In this document: positions 32,479-41,371 of the stretch, one piece after another | Position numbering within the stretch: position 1 is the stretch's first letter | How the letters are laid out: every line of letters starts with the position of its first letter | Source: UBA9464 sp003445095 | Lineage (GTDB): Bacteria > Verrucomicrobiota > Verrucomicrobiia > Limisphaerales > UBA9464 | Direction: 5' to 3' | Length of the DNA: 64,000 nucleotides | Assembly: GCA_035437945.1 (NCBI GenBank) | Contig: DAOMZG010000001.1 | Location: 1-64,000 of the forward strand | Notes under the pieces: generated by a model | Database searches by the model: none | Seen by the model: only the letters and a program-made list of their open reading frames with translations | What the model was told of the DNA's origin: nothing | Position numbers and translations under genes: made by a program

Positions 32479-34242
32479 ATGCATCTCCGAAGTCTGATTC
32501 TGGCCCTGGTCTTCTTGCAGACCCGATCATTGTTCAACGCGCTGAAGGTGCGCGTGCGCCGACTCAAGCAACCGAAGTATTTGATCGGTGCGGTCGTTGG
32601 TTTGGGTTGGCTGTACCTGTGGTTAGGGCGGGCTCTATTGGGAAATTTCGGATCTCGTCGGACGCCGTTCGAACTGTCAGAGAGTGCCAGCACCCTCATT
32701 CAAAGCGGCGCGGCGTTGGTGCTACTCGTGTTCGTCGCTGCTCAGTGGATCTTCACCAGCTCGCGGGCGGCGCTGCAATTCTCGGAGACCGAACTCGCCT
32801 TCCTGCTGCCGGCCCCGTTGTCCCGGAAAATGCTAATCCGGTACAAACTGCTCCGTGGCCAACTAGGAACTCTGATCTCGGCTCTGGTCTTGACGATCTT
32901 CACGGGACGATTCGCCGCGGACGGACTGGTTGTGTTCCATGTTCTCGGATGGTGGTTGGTTCTCACGCTGCTAAACCTGCACAGCATCGGCGCGTCGTTT
33001 GCAGTGCAACGCTTGACCGAGCGCGGTTTGTCTTCCTGGCTGAGACGACTTCTTGCCGTCGGTTTATTTGGAGGCTTGGTCGCTCTGGCGGTGGTGTGGG
33101 TCCGGATGTTGCCGTCGTTACCATCCTTCGCGGACGATCCACGAGTAATCGCTGGTGAATTGAAGGACTGGGCGGAGCTCGCGTTGACGACCGGACCGGG
33201 CCCGTGGTTGTTGTTGCCGTTTCGATGGGCGGTCCATCCCTGGTTCGCGGCGAGCACCGGCGAGTTTCTGCAAGCCTTGGTCCCGGTCGTCGCCTTGCTA
33301 GCCATTCACTACTGGTGGGTTGAACGAAGCGATGTGGCGTTTGAGGAGGCGTCCTTGGCGCACTCGGAAAAGCGGGCTCAGGTCATGGCGTCCGCGCGAG
33401 CGGGCCGGCAATCGGGAATCCAGGTCCCCAAAAAGAAAGTTCCCGCGCCGTTCATGTTGGCCTCGCTCGGTTGGCCGCCCATCGGATTGATGTGGAAGAA
33501 CCTGATCGCCGGCCGCGCGACTCCCCGCAAACTGGCCTGGTTCAGTGCGGGGGTCGTGATTCTGTCCCTGGTCGCGCGGTGGGGGCCCTGGCCCCAGCCG
33601 GCGAAAGTGACCCTATGGGGCCTTTCCACTATGACTTTCCTGGCCGTTGCCTTGATGGGGGGCACAAAGGTCAGCTCCGGTTTGCGCCAGGACTTGGGAA
33701 TGCTTGACGTCCTGAAGGTTTATCCATTGCCGGGCTGGCAAATCGTCTTGGGTGAAATGCTCGGTCCAGCGATTATAATTTCGGCCGCTCAAGGACTGCT
33801 CGCGCTGGCCGTGGTGTTGACTACGGCATCCATCGGCCCGAATCCGCCGCTCGAGTTTTCCCTCGTGCTCTCCGGGGCGATCGGAGCATTGCTCACGGTA
33901 ATTCCGCTCAATTTCGTCAACGCCATCATTCCCAGCGCCGCGACTTTGCTATTCCCGGCCTGGGCCAAGCCCGGCAAGGACATTCAACAGCCCGGCTTCG
34001 AGGCCGTCGGACAGCGTCTGCTGTTCGGACTCGCTCAACTCGCCGCCTTATTGCTTGCCCTCGCGCCGGCGGGTGCAATTGCCATCGGCGTGTTCCTCTT
34101 GGTCCAATGGCTTACCGTCCTCGAATTGGCCTTGATTGCCAGCGGCCTCTGCGCTGGGGCAGTACTGGCGGTCGAAGCGGGGTTTGGAGTGCGGCTTCTC
34201 GGACGTTTATTCGATGGCTACGACGCGTCCTCGGAACAATGA
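32479..34242 (+). CDS. ABC exporter permease (putative multi-helix subunit)
   Basis: The 587-residue membrane protein has about 12 hydrophobic segments, for example LIGAVVGLGWLYLWLG, LLAVGLFGGLVALAVVWV, FLAVALMGGTKV and ALIASGLCAGAVLAVEAGF. An early soluble loop contains LAFLLPAPLSRKMLIRYKLLRGQLGTL, typical of putative ABC exporters (ABC-2 like). With the ATPase at 31476 it would make an export system of unknown cargo. A GTCCCAGG/CCTGGGAC hairpin (34244-34272) follows its stop. Confidence 0.85.
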   Translation: MHLRSLILALVFLQTRSLFNALKVRVRRLKQPKYLIGAVVGLGWLYLWLGRALLGNFGSRRTPFELSESASTLIQSGAALVLLVFVAAQWIFTSSRAALQFSETELAFLLPAPLSRKMLIRYKLLRGQLGTLISALVLTIFTGRFAADGLVVFHVLGWWLVLTLLNLHSIGASFAVQRLTERGLSSWLRRLLAVGLFGGLVALAVVWVRMLPSLPSFADDPRVIAGELKDWAELALTTGPGPWLLLPFRWAVHPWFAASTGEFLQALVPVVALLAIHYWWVERSDVAFEEASLAHSEKRAQVMASARAGRQSGIQVPKKKVPAPFMLASLGWPPIGLMWKNLIAGRATPRKLAWFSAGVVILSLVARWGPWPQPAKVTLWGLSTMTFLAVALMGGTKVSSGLRQDLGMLDVLKVYPLPGWQIVLGEMLGPAIIISAAQGLLALAVVLTTASIGPNPPLEFSLVLSGAIGALLTVIPLNFVNAIIPSAATLLFPAWAKPGKDIQQPGFEAVGQRLLFGLAQLAALLLALAPAGAIAIGVFLLVQWLTVLELALIASGLCAGAVLAVEAGFGVRLLGRLFDGYDASSEQ

Positions 34243-34243
34243 A

Positions 34244-34272
34244 CGTCCCAGGCAGCGACTGCTCCTGGGACG
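34244..34272 (+). terminator. Hairpin after the ABC permease gene
   Basis: CGTCCCAGG (34244-34252) pairs with CCTGGGACG (34264-34272) around an 11-base loop, directly after the permease stop. There is no T-run, so it is a candidate intrinsic stop or RNA-stability hairpin rather than a canonical terminator. It faces the leftward acyl carrier protein gene. Confidence 0.5.
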
Positions 34273-34383
34273 GACGTCCCTAATCTGGCGACCGGCGCAG
34301 GGGCCGCGTTTCGGTTTGAGCGGGGTGTGGCTGAGAAGCGCGCTGCCTTCGATACAGCGGGATGAGGACAGCGATCGGCGGGC

Positions 34384-34668
34384 TCAATGGCCAGTCTCGG
34401 CCGGAAGCGCCGAGCAGTGTTGCCGCACCGCGTTCGTGATGGAAGTCACACTCGCCAAGACCTGCCGGGCAACCGCGGCATCGGCGATTTTGAGCCCGTA
34501 GCGCTTGTCGAGCTCGACCACGAGTTGCAACGCATCCACCGAGTCCAGCCCGAGGCTGCCGGGGCCGAACAAGGGCCGGTCATCGGTAATTTCGGCGGCC
34601 GGCACGGACAGCATCAAAGTGTCCACCAAGAGCGCTCGAATTTCCTCACGAGATTCGCCTTCAGTCAT
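34384..34668 (-). CDS. Acyl carrier protein
   Basis: The 94-residue protein contains the phosphopantetheine attachment motif LGLDSVDALQLVVELDKRYG and the four-helix ACP layout (EEIRALLVDTLML, then VARQVLASVTSITNAV). The serine of DSV would carry the prosthetic group. ATG 34668 is preferred over the upstream ATG at 34695. No ketosynthase or ligase neighbours it; the nearest leftward-oriented genes upstream are the DMT transporter and sugar oxidoreductase. It may serve a lipid or glycan acylation role, but that is not shown. Confidence 0.87.
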   Translation of the reverse strand: MTEGESREEIRALLVDTLMLSVPAAEITDDRPLFGPGSLGLDSVDALQLVVELDKRYGLKIADAAVARQVLASVTSITNAVRQHCSALPAETGH

Positions 34669-34798
34669 GGCAAGCGCGCAGGCTACCTCAGACAACGTCA
34701 GGCTTCAAAGGATCCCTTGATCCGAGCGGAAGGCCGGGACTCCAATCATTAGCCACACTCACAAAGCTCGAGGCGCGATGCTGATTCGGCCGTACCGG

Positions 34799-35701
34799 TT
34801 AAGCTACGTTACTTGGCCGGTTTGAACATACCTGATCCGGTGGCGGCGGTTTTGTTTCCCACGCCAGTGCGATGCTCGCGAGCAGAGCCAGGCCAATGCC
34901 GATCAACTCGCGCGATCCGACCCTCTCACCGAAGAAGAGGATCGCCACAGGCACGCTCACCAATGGATACATGGCGGCGAGCGGCGCAATGATCGCTGCC
35001 TTGCCCCGGGCAAATGCCATCATCAAGGCGAAGTTCCCCAAGGCCAGGAAGAGGCCCAGCGTCAAGACCAGAGCCCAGATTCGAGGATTGATCTGGCCAC
35101 TCGCGACTGGCTCCCGCCACACGATACCCAAGGCCACGGGGAGGAACGCCACAAAGTACATGAGCGCCGAACGCGGACCGGAAAGATGGTTGGTCGACAA
35201 TTTTTGAAAGAACCCCGAGACGCCCCAAAGCAAAAGGGGCAGCAGCGCGATACCCAACGCGCTGCTCAAGAGGCCCCGCTCGCTAGTCACGTTAAACAAG
35301 TAGATTGCTCCGAGAGAAAGTAACACGCCGCCCATTTGAAACCGGTTGAGCTTCTCGTGCAGAAACAGAACCGCCAGCAGCACCGTGACCAACGGATAAA
35401 GCGCCGTGAGCGGAATCACGGTCGCCGCCTTTCCGCCGCGTTGCAGAATATCATAGTAGGCCAAGTTGCCAAAAGCGCTGAGCAAACCTGCTCCGAGCGC
35501 AAAGGAGGCCCCACGTAGCATGGAGCCGGGATTCGTTGACCTCTTGGCGACCGCCAGAACCAACATTAACGGCAGCAGGCCAATGGTGGATAACGCCTGG
35601 CTGTGGGTTGCCGATAGACCGTCGCCGATCAGCTTCGAGAAGACCGCCCACACACCCCATGACACCAGGGCCAGCAATGTCCAGACGAGCCAACGGGGCA
35701 T
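34799..35701 (-). CDS. EamA/DMT superfamily transporter
   Basis: This 300-residue membrane protein has about ten helices and two EamA repeats, starting WLVWTLLALVSWGVWAVFSKL and LLPLLLWGVSGFFQKLS, with later segments ALVLTLGLFLALGNFALMMAFAR and APLAAMYPLVSVPVAILFF. The ATG at 35701 (MPRWL) is used; the TTG at 35740 gives an unlikely extension. It follows the Gfo/Idh/MocA gene by 51 bases in the same direction. Substrate is unknown. Confidence 0.9.
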   Translation of the reverse strand: MPRWLVWTLLALVSWGVWAVFSKLIGDGLSATHSQALSTIGLLPLMLVLAVAKRSTNPGSMLRGASFALGAGLLSAFGNLAYYDILQRGGKAATVIPLTALYPLVTVLLAVLFLHEKLNRFQMGGVLLSLGAIYLFNVTSERGLLSSALGIALLPLLLWGVSGFFQKLSTNHLSGPRSALMYFVAFLPVALGIVWREPVASGQINPRIWALVLTLGLFLALGNFALMMAFARGKAAIIAPLAAMYPLVSVPVAILFFGERVGSRELIGIGLALLASIALAWETKPPPPDQVCSNRPSNVA

Positions 35702-35752
35702 CGGCCGATTGAGCCGAAGAGATTCGCCGTTGGCGAGCAAAGGCGATGAGCC

Positions 35753-36871
35753 TCATTCATTCCGTTGTTCCCGTGTGCGGTCATGCTGTAAATGCGCAGC
35801 TTCTTGGAGCGCGGCTTCGGCAAATTCCGGCACGGTGAACGTGGTCGTTAAGTCGAATGCCTTGCCTTCGCGACCTGATTGTTGCGCCTTCAACATGATC
35901 TCCAACACGTGGCGTGCGTGCTCCGGGGTCACCGACGGTCGCTTCCGGGTTCGGATACATTCGACGAGATGATTCAGGCCATCGGTCCAGTGCCAATCGG
36001 GATCAGTTTCCTTGAAGCATTGCCAACAACCCACTTCGTTTTGCCAAAGTTCATAGCCGTCCGGATCCCAATCATCACCGAGCATTTGGATGGTTCCGGT
36101 CGTTCCATAAACCTCCAACGCGGGGTTCCGGTACTGCTGCATCGTGAATCCGCTGGTGACCGCGCCGAAGCAACCCCCGCCGAAATCGAGCAAGACTTGA
36201 GCGTTATCTTCGGCCTCGACTCGAATTCGCCGTCCATTGATTTCACGCTCGGGAACGGCGACTCCGGTGAAGGCGGTGACGCGCCGCGCTGGCCCCAACA
36301 ATCCCGTGAGGCTGGTGAGGCAGTACACACCCAAATCAAACAAGCAACCGCCACCTGGCCGATAGAACCACTCACTCCAAGAAGGGCCGGCCCAGCCATA
36401 GCGCGCGCGAGCCGAACAAGGTTGCCCGATATCTCCGGCACGAATTCGGCGGGAAAGAATTTGGAACGTGGGGCTTAGCACTGTGAACGGTGCGCATACA
36501 AGAAGACCTTTGCTGCGTTGGGCTGTCGCCAAGACTTTCTCCGCATCGTCCAGCGAAGTGGCCAGCGGCTTCTCCACCAAAACATGCTTTCCTGCTGCCA
36601 ACGCCTGATCTGCTAATGCCGCGTGCTCGGACATCGAAGTGAGGATGATGACGATATCGATGTCGGGGTCGGCACAGATCTCCTCGGGCTGGACCGTGAA
36701 TCGAACGGGTCCGAGTTCCTGGAGCACTCTCGTCCGTTGGGATTCGCGTCCACAAGCCGCCGTGATCTCAGCCCAACCACGAGCCTTGAGCTTATCCGCC
36801 GCCGCGCGGTAGGCACTCAAGACATTGCCGCAACCAATGATGCCCAGACGAAGAGGAGCCAGGTATGTCAT
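35753..36871 (-). CDS. Gfo/Idh/MocA family oxidoreductase (cytosolic)
   Basis: The 372-residue enzyme has the NAD(P) loop LRLGIIGCGNVLSAY and the catalytic lysine motif VEKPLATS. The substrate-domain features are YRPGGGCLFDLGVYCL and later ECIRTRKRPSVTPEHARHVLEI. It has no TAT leader, unlike the relative at 15399-16751. Its start overlaps the stop of the double-DUF1080 gene by ATGA (36868-36871), so the two are translationally coupled. That pairing points to oxidation of a sugar whose 3-keto form is used by the partner. Confidence 0.92.
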   Translation of the reverse strand: MTYLAPLRLGIIGCGNVLSAYRAAADKLKARGWAEITAACGRESQRTRVLQELGPVRFTVQPEEICADPDIDIVIILTSMSEHAALADQALAAGKHVLVEKPLATSLDDAEKVLATAQRSKGLLVCAPFTVLSPTFQILSRRIRAGDIGQPCSARARYGWAGPSWSEWFYRPGGGCLFDLGVYCLTSLTGLLGPARRVTAFTGVAVPEREINGRRIRVEAEDNAQVLLDFGGGCFGAVTSGFTMQQYRNPALEVYGTTGTIQMLGDDWDPDGYELWQNEVGCWQCFKETDPDWHWTDGLNHLVECIRTRKRPSVTPEHARHVLEIMLKAQQSGREGKAFDLTTTFTVPEFAEAALQEAAHLQHDRTREQRNE

Positions 36872-38343
36872 TGAGAACCGGGTAGATCTTTAATGCGCAC
36901 GTTGCGATGGCGGACGATTTGGTCGTTGTAGTTTTGCAATCCGACGAAACCAGCCGCAGTGCGGTAATCCGGATCCGTCCACGTGGTGACTAACTTGTCA
37001 TTGATGCGCACCGCGTAGTTCTGCCCCACGCAAGTAATCTCGTAGGTGTTCCATTGTCCTGGCGGTTTGGTGTTGGCACGCGAGGCAGCCTTGAACGGAT
37101 ACACCGAGCCCGTGCGCCAAGTAGGCTTCTCGGGGTCGGCCTCACCGATTTCAACTTCGTGGCCTTGCTTCACGGCCACCCAAGGATCTTGGCCGGGATG
37201 GGGAAACCGCAGGAACACACCCGAGTCCGCTCCTTCCTGCTCCTGGAGAAACTCACCACGAATTACGAAGTTCGTGAACATTCGATTCGTGTACCACCAG
37301 AGCCCCATTCCACCGATTCCGGTGGCGACTCCGTTTTCCAGTTTGAACTGACCTGGTCCCGATTGCGCCCAGCCTTCATGGGCCGTCGTGCTGAAGAGTG
37401 GCACGAAACCCTTCTCATCGGGCGAACTCGACGGGACGTGCGAGAGGAGCTCCGACGGGATTTCGTTTACTGATTGAACTTCGACTTTCCGAAAGAACAC
37501 CTCGGCGCCCTCCGACTGGAGTTGGACTTTGCCACGGGTTAGCGCGAACTCGCGGTCATTTTCCTTGTAACGAGGGTTGACCAAAACAAGCACGACTTGG
37601 CCGTTGAGCAGGTGGATGCCCACGTTTCCCCAGGCGATAACTTCGCACACGTTCCACTCATGGGGCTTCTCGGGATCGATTGCCGAGGTAATTCCTCCGG
37701 CGGTAGTAAACTGAGGATCGCCCCGTCGATACACGATGCACTCTTCGCCGGGTCCTTCTCCGGGGTAGGGCACCCACGGCTCTCGTTCCAAGACGACGTT
37801 TTTGCCTTCGATATCCACGTAGCTGCCCGCGACGGACCACCATTGACCGACCCCTCTCTCCATGACGTTACACTCCACCGAACGCATCCAGGCCATACTG
37901 CCCGCCCCCTGCGGTCCGATGCACCAATAGAGGATTCCGGTGTCACGGTGATGTTGTGGCCCATCACGCGGTGGCCACTTCTTCTTGCCCCACTTGTACT
38001 CGACGCGGATGTGGTGATTGTCGTACTCCGCTTTAGTCGTGATCGCGCCGAAGACCTGTCCCGAGACACGAATCACTGTGGTGCCGTCGAGTTCGACCAC
38101 GGAGAAAACGCCCAGCGGATCGGTATTGAGACCGATGGGCTTTTCTTTCGTCGTTGCCGGATCGTGATAACCGCCGCTGGCGGGTCCGAGATACGTGTCC
38201 CAGCCCGAGAGATCGCGTCCGTTGAAGAGTTGAATCCAACGATTGGTCTCCGCCGCCGCTGTTGGACGAGAGGTGACTAGCAGCGCGACAATTCCAGCGA
38301 AGACTTGGCATCGGGCGCGTGATGGGACGCGGGAGAGTTTCAT
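36868..38343 (-). CDS. Exported double DUF1080 (3-keto-disaccharide hydrolase-like) protein
   Basis: The 491-residue protein has a signal peptide (VFAGIVALLVTSRPTAAAE) and two DUF1080 (laminin-G-like) domains. The first, about residues 28-260, has WIQLFNGRDLSGWDTY, YDNHHIRVEYKWG, HHRDTGILYWC and VECNVMERG. The second, about 310-490, has FVPLFSTTAHEGWAQ, FVIRGEFLQEQEGADSGVFLRF and HEVEIGEAD. Family members hydrolyse 3-keto-glycosides. The ATG at 38343 is chosen over the frame start at 38373. The first domain keeps the family blocks more fully. It is coupled to the next Gfo/Idh/MocA gene. Confidence 0.9.
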   Translation of the reverse strand: MKLSRVPSRARCQVFAGIVALLVTSRPTAAAETNRWIQLFNGRDLSGWDTYLGPASGGYHDPATTKEKPIGLNTDPLGVFSVVELDGTTVIRVSGQVFGAITTKAEYDNHHIRVEYKWGKKKWPPRDGPQHHRDTGILYWCIGPQGAGSMAWMRSVECNVMERGVGQWWSVAGSYVDIEGKNVVLEREPWVPYPGEGPGEECIVYRRGDPQFTTAGGITSAIDPEKPHEWNVCEVIAWGNVGIHLLNGQVVLVLVNPRYKENDREFALTRGKVQLQSEGAEVFFRKVEVQSVNEIPSELLSHVPSSSPDEKGFVPLFSTTAHEGWAQSGPGQFKLENGVATGIGGMGLWWYTNRMFTNFVIRGEFLQEQEGADSGVFLRFPHPGQDPWVAVKQGHEVEIGEADPEKPTWRTGSVYPFKAASRANTKPPGQWNTYEITCVGQNYAVRINDKLVTTWTDPDYRTAAGFVGLQNYNDQIVRHRNVRIKDLPGSQ

Positions 38344-38758
38344 AGTGCGACGATTGTGGAGGACATTCGGCATTCTCGACCAAATTCCATGCGATGGGCA
38401 ACCCCGCAGGGCAACGTTTCGACGAGCCGAACGCGACTCGGCGAATGGGAGCCTTACTCACGTGAACGGCTCCGTAAACCGTCGCCCCACCCCTACGGTT
38501 CATGGAGGGCGATGTTCCACCGTGGCCCATTAATTACCGAGAGACTGGTGAACACCGCGACGAGGAAAGAACGGAACAGTTTGGCGTGTCGGCTCTCCCG
38601 TGATTTCCCGGTGGAAACACCACGCACGCTGCGGATCTGGATGGGGACGAGGTGGAACTCGTCCTTACCATTTTGACGGAGACCCACAATGCCGCGAATC
38701 CCCTCGACCGCCGAGAGGCTTTCGTTAGGCTCGCCCGCCAACGTTTCAGAAAGACTCT
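38344..38758. other. Divergent intergenic region
   Basis: About 415 bases lie between the leftward DUF1080 gene and the rightward lipoprotein gene. It must contain both promoters. Frames within it give arginine-rich translations without motifs; I see no RNA gene or clear hairpin. Confidence 0.45.
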
Positions 38759-39223
38759 ATGAGAATTGCGCGAGTGTGGATGGTGGTGTTCAGCAGTGTG
38801 GCTCTGCTCTGGTTGGGCGCCGGTTGTGCGACGACGAATTCGCGGACGACGGAGAGGCGGTTGGCCGCTTCGGGATTTAAGGTTGTGCCTGCCACGACCC
38901 CAGCCCAGCAGCAACAATTGGCGACGTTGCCGGCGGGAAAAGTCTCGGTCGTGAATCGCAACGGCAATGCCTACTTCGTGTATCCTGATCGGAGCCAAAA
39001 CTTGTTGTATGTCGGCACGAACCCGCAATACGACGCCTATCAGCGATTGTTGCTGGACGACCAAGCGCGGAAACAATCCCTCGCGGCCGACGCGGCGAGC
39101 TCCAACGCCGAAATACTCAACGCTGAGGCGACGGCCGTGAGCAATGCCCCGTGGGGATTCGTCGGCGAAGGCGTGGTGGTTGGTGATCCCTGGGGCGTCT
39201 GGGGACCTTGGCCATTTTATTGA
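38759..39223 (+). CDS. Lipoprotein of unknown function, tandem copy 1
   Basis: The 154-residue product has a lipoprotein signal with lipobox LGAGC after VVFSSVALLW. The body shares with the next gene the phrase ERRLAASGFKVVPATTPAQ, then LPAGKVSVVNRNGNAYFVYPD, and YDAYQRLL. The C-terminus ends in a Trp/Gly/Pro-rich stretch (DPWGVWGPWPFY). It is predicted to be anchored to a membrane. No function is known. Confidence 0.78.
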   Translation: MRIARVWMVVFSSVALLWLGAGCATTNSRTTERRLAASGFKVVPATTPAQQQQLATLPAGKVSVVNRNGNAYFVYPDRSQNLLYVGTNPQYDAYQRLLLDDQARKQSLAADAASSNAEILNAEATAVSNAPWGFVGEGVVVGDPWGVWGPWPFY

Positions 39224-39245
39224 AGCTTTGAACTAACCAAGATTT

Positions 39246-39665
39246 ATGAAGGTACAGATTCTGCGAGTCATGTTGTTGGCCGGAGCCCTGGCTCTGGGAA
39301 TTTTAGGTTGTTCCACGACATCACCCACTCAGGCGACGGAAAGCCGTTTGGCGGCGTCTGGATTCAAGGTTGTTCCGGCCGCAACTCCGGCCGAGATGGC
39401 GAGACTACAGGCGCTTCCTCCGGGCAAGGTTTCGACCGTTCAGCGCGGCGGGACGACGTATTATGTTTTCCCCGATTCTACTCAGAAAGCCATGTACGTC
39501 GGACGCCAAGCGGAATACGACGCGTATCAACAACGTCTCGAAATTGAAGCCAACGCGGCGGCCGACAACGCGGCGGCCCAACAATCCCTCGGCGAAGCGC
39601 GCATGAATAACGCGGCTGATTGGAGCGAGCTGCAGGATACTTGGGGCAGCGTGTGGACTCAGTGA
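39246..39665 (+). CDS. Lipoprotein of unknown function, tandem copy 2
   Basis: The 139-residue product has lipobox LGILGC and the shared block ESRLAASGFKVVPAATPAE, LPPGKVSTVQRGGTTYYVFPD and YDAYQQRLE. It is a tandem duplicate of the gene 22 bases upstream, retaining the central block but with a different tail. The pair is probably co-transcribed. A CGCAGGTT/AACCTGCG hairpin lies downstream at 39820-39838. Confidence 0.78.
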   Translation: MKVQILRVMLLAGALALGILGCSTTSPTQATESRLAASGFKVVPAATPAEMARLQALPPGKVSTVQRGGTTYYVFPDSTQKAMYVGRQAEYDAYQQRLEIEANAAADNAAAQQSLGEARMNNAADWSELQDTWGSVWTQ

Positions 39666-39819
39666 ACGGCCCACGGCGGATCAATTACTGACGGCACGAC
39701 GAAGTCAGAAGTAGCGTTCATCGCCTTGTCTGCCGTGTCGCCGACTTCCCGTCGGCTGGGGCGTCGGTCGCAGGACTGGCCCAGGAGTAATGTGGGCGCC
39801 GGATTTGCCGTCCCGCGCT

Positions 39820-39838
39820 CGCAGGTTGGCAACCTGCG
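39820..39838. terminator. Hairpin between the lipoprotein genes and the DUF1501 gene
   Basis: The sequence CGCAGGTTGGCAACCTGCG forms a compact perfect-armed hairpin between convergent transcripts ending at 39665 and 39874. It may stop both transcripts. There is no T-run, and it may also be a dispersed repeat unit. Confidence 0.45.
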
Positions 39839-39873
39839 AAACGGTAGGCTGGCAGCTCGCTCCCAACTGCGAC

Positions 39874-41322
39874 CTACGCCAGGATTGCCGGCACTACTTC
39901 GCCGTGCACATCCGTCAAGCGGTAGTCGCGGCCTTGGAAGCGATAGGTGAGGTGGGTGTGATCAAAACCAAACTGATGTAGAATGGTGGCATGCAGGTCG
40001 TGGACGTGGACCTTGTTTTCCACCGCGAAGAATCCGAAGTCGTCGGTTTTGCCATAGACGACTCCGGGTTTAATGCCTCCTCCGGCCATCCAGATCGTGT
40101 ACCCATGCGGATGATGGTCACGACCGATTTGGTCCGGCTTGAGGGCACCTTGCATCATCGGTGTGCGGCCAAACTCGCCGCCCCAAATTACCAAAGTTTC
40201 GTCGAGCAGGCCGCGCTCCTTTAGATCGCGAACCAAGGCGACGGTCGGTTGATCGGTTTCGAGGCAACGTTTCTTGAGGTCGAAGACAAGATTGCCATCG
40301 GGACCGCCATGGTGATCCCAGCCGCGATGGTACAATTGGACGAAGCGAACGCCGCGTTCCACGAGGCGGCGCGCCAACAGGCAGTTATTCGCGAAGGAGG
40401 CGCGCCCGGGCGTGGTCCCGTAGACCTCATGCATCCTCGCGGGCTCCTTCGAGATATCCATGACGTCGGGGACGCTGGTTTGCATGCGGTAGGCCATTTC
40501 GTACGCCGCAATTCGCGTGGAAATCTCCGGATCCTGAAGCACGTCGTGGCGCATCTGGTTGAGGTCGCGGAGAGTGTCGAGCGATTGACGCCGCCGTTCC
40601 GCGCCCATTCCGGGCGGATTGCTCACGAAGAGCACTGGATCGCCCTGCGAGCGCAATTGCACTCCTTGATGCACGGTCGGTAGGAATCCACTTCCCCAGG
40701 CCGCGTTCGTGAGGGGCTGGCCGACTCCCGTCATCAACACCACGAAGGCCGGCAGATCCTTGTTCTCGCTGCCCAGGCCGTAGCTGAACCAGGAACCCAT
40801 GGCCGGCCGGCCGGAAAGTTGCGCCCCGGTGTTCATGAAGATCGTAGCGGGATCGTGATTGAAGGCCTCGGAATAGAAGCCCTGCACGAAACACACGTCA
40901 TCGACGATCGTCTGGAGTTGCGGAAGGAGCTCGGACAACCACACGCCAGATTTTCCGTACTGCGCAAACTTGTACCGCGTGCCAAGTAGCGCTGCATTCT
41001 TGCCGATCTGCGCGAGGCGAACGTTCTTTACCAAGTCTTCGGGGACCGCCTGGCCGTCGCGCTTGTTGAGTTCCGGTTTGTAGTCGAACAAATCGAGATG
41101 CGACGGACCGCCGGATTGGAAGAGATAGATGATGTTCTTCGCCTTCGGCGCAAAATGCGGGGCCAACGGCTGGTCTGGAGCGACGCTTGCCCCGGCCGCG
41201 AAAAGCCGATCATTGAGCAGGGATCCCAAAGCGAGGGCACCCATTCCGGTGCCGCATTGCTGGAGGAAGCGGCGGCGGGTGGTGTCGCGAACGTGATCGA
41301 GGACGGGGGGCGGGAGGTTCAT
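39874..41322 (-). CDS. DUF1501 family protein (TAT-exported, sulfatase-like fold), pair 1
   Basis: The 482-residue protein starts with a twin-arginine signal (TTRRRFLQQCGTGMGALALG). Conserved family phrases include NIIYLFQSGGPSHLDLFDYKPEL, RFVQLYHRGWDHHGGPDG, LVIWGGEFGRTPMMQG and the end RLTDVHGEVV. DUF1501 proteins are alkaline-phosphatase-superfamily-like and are almost always encoded beside a PSD1 partner, as here (gene ending 41372, 49 bases upstream in the transcript direction). Their biochemical reaction is not established. Confidence 0.93.
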   Translation of the reverse strand: MNLPPPVLDHVRDTTRRRFLQQCGTGMGALALGSLLNDRLFAAGASVAPDQPLAPHFAPKAKNIIYLFQSGGPSHLDLFDYKPELNKRDGQAVPEDLVKNVRLAQIGKNAALLGTRYKFAQYGKSGVWLSELLPQLQTIVDDVCFVQGFYSEAFNHDPATIFMNTGAQLSGRPAMGSWFSYGLGSENKDLPAFVVLMTGVGQPLTNAAWGSGFLPTVHQGVQLRSQGDPVLFVSNPPGMGAERRRQSLDTLRDLNQMRHDVLQDPEISTRIAAYEMAYRMQTSVPDVMDISKEPARMHEVYGTTPGRASFANNCLLARRLVERGVRFVQLYHRGWDHHGGPDGNLVFDLKKRCLETDQPTVALVRDLKERGLLDETLVIWGGEFGRTPMMQGALKPDQIGRDHHPHGYTIWMAGGGIKPGVVYGKTDDFGFFAVENKVHVHDLHATILHQFGFDHTHLTYRFQGRDYRLTDVHGEVVPAILA

Positions 41323-41371
41323 GGGAATCAGTGATCAGTATTCGGTGGTCAGTGGTCGGAACGATTAGCTC

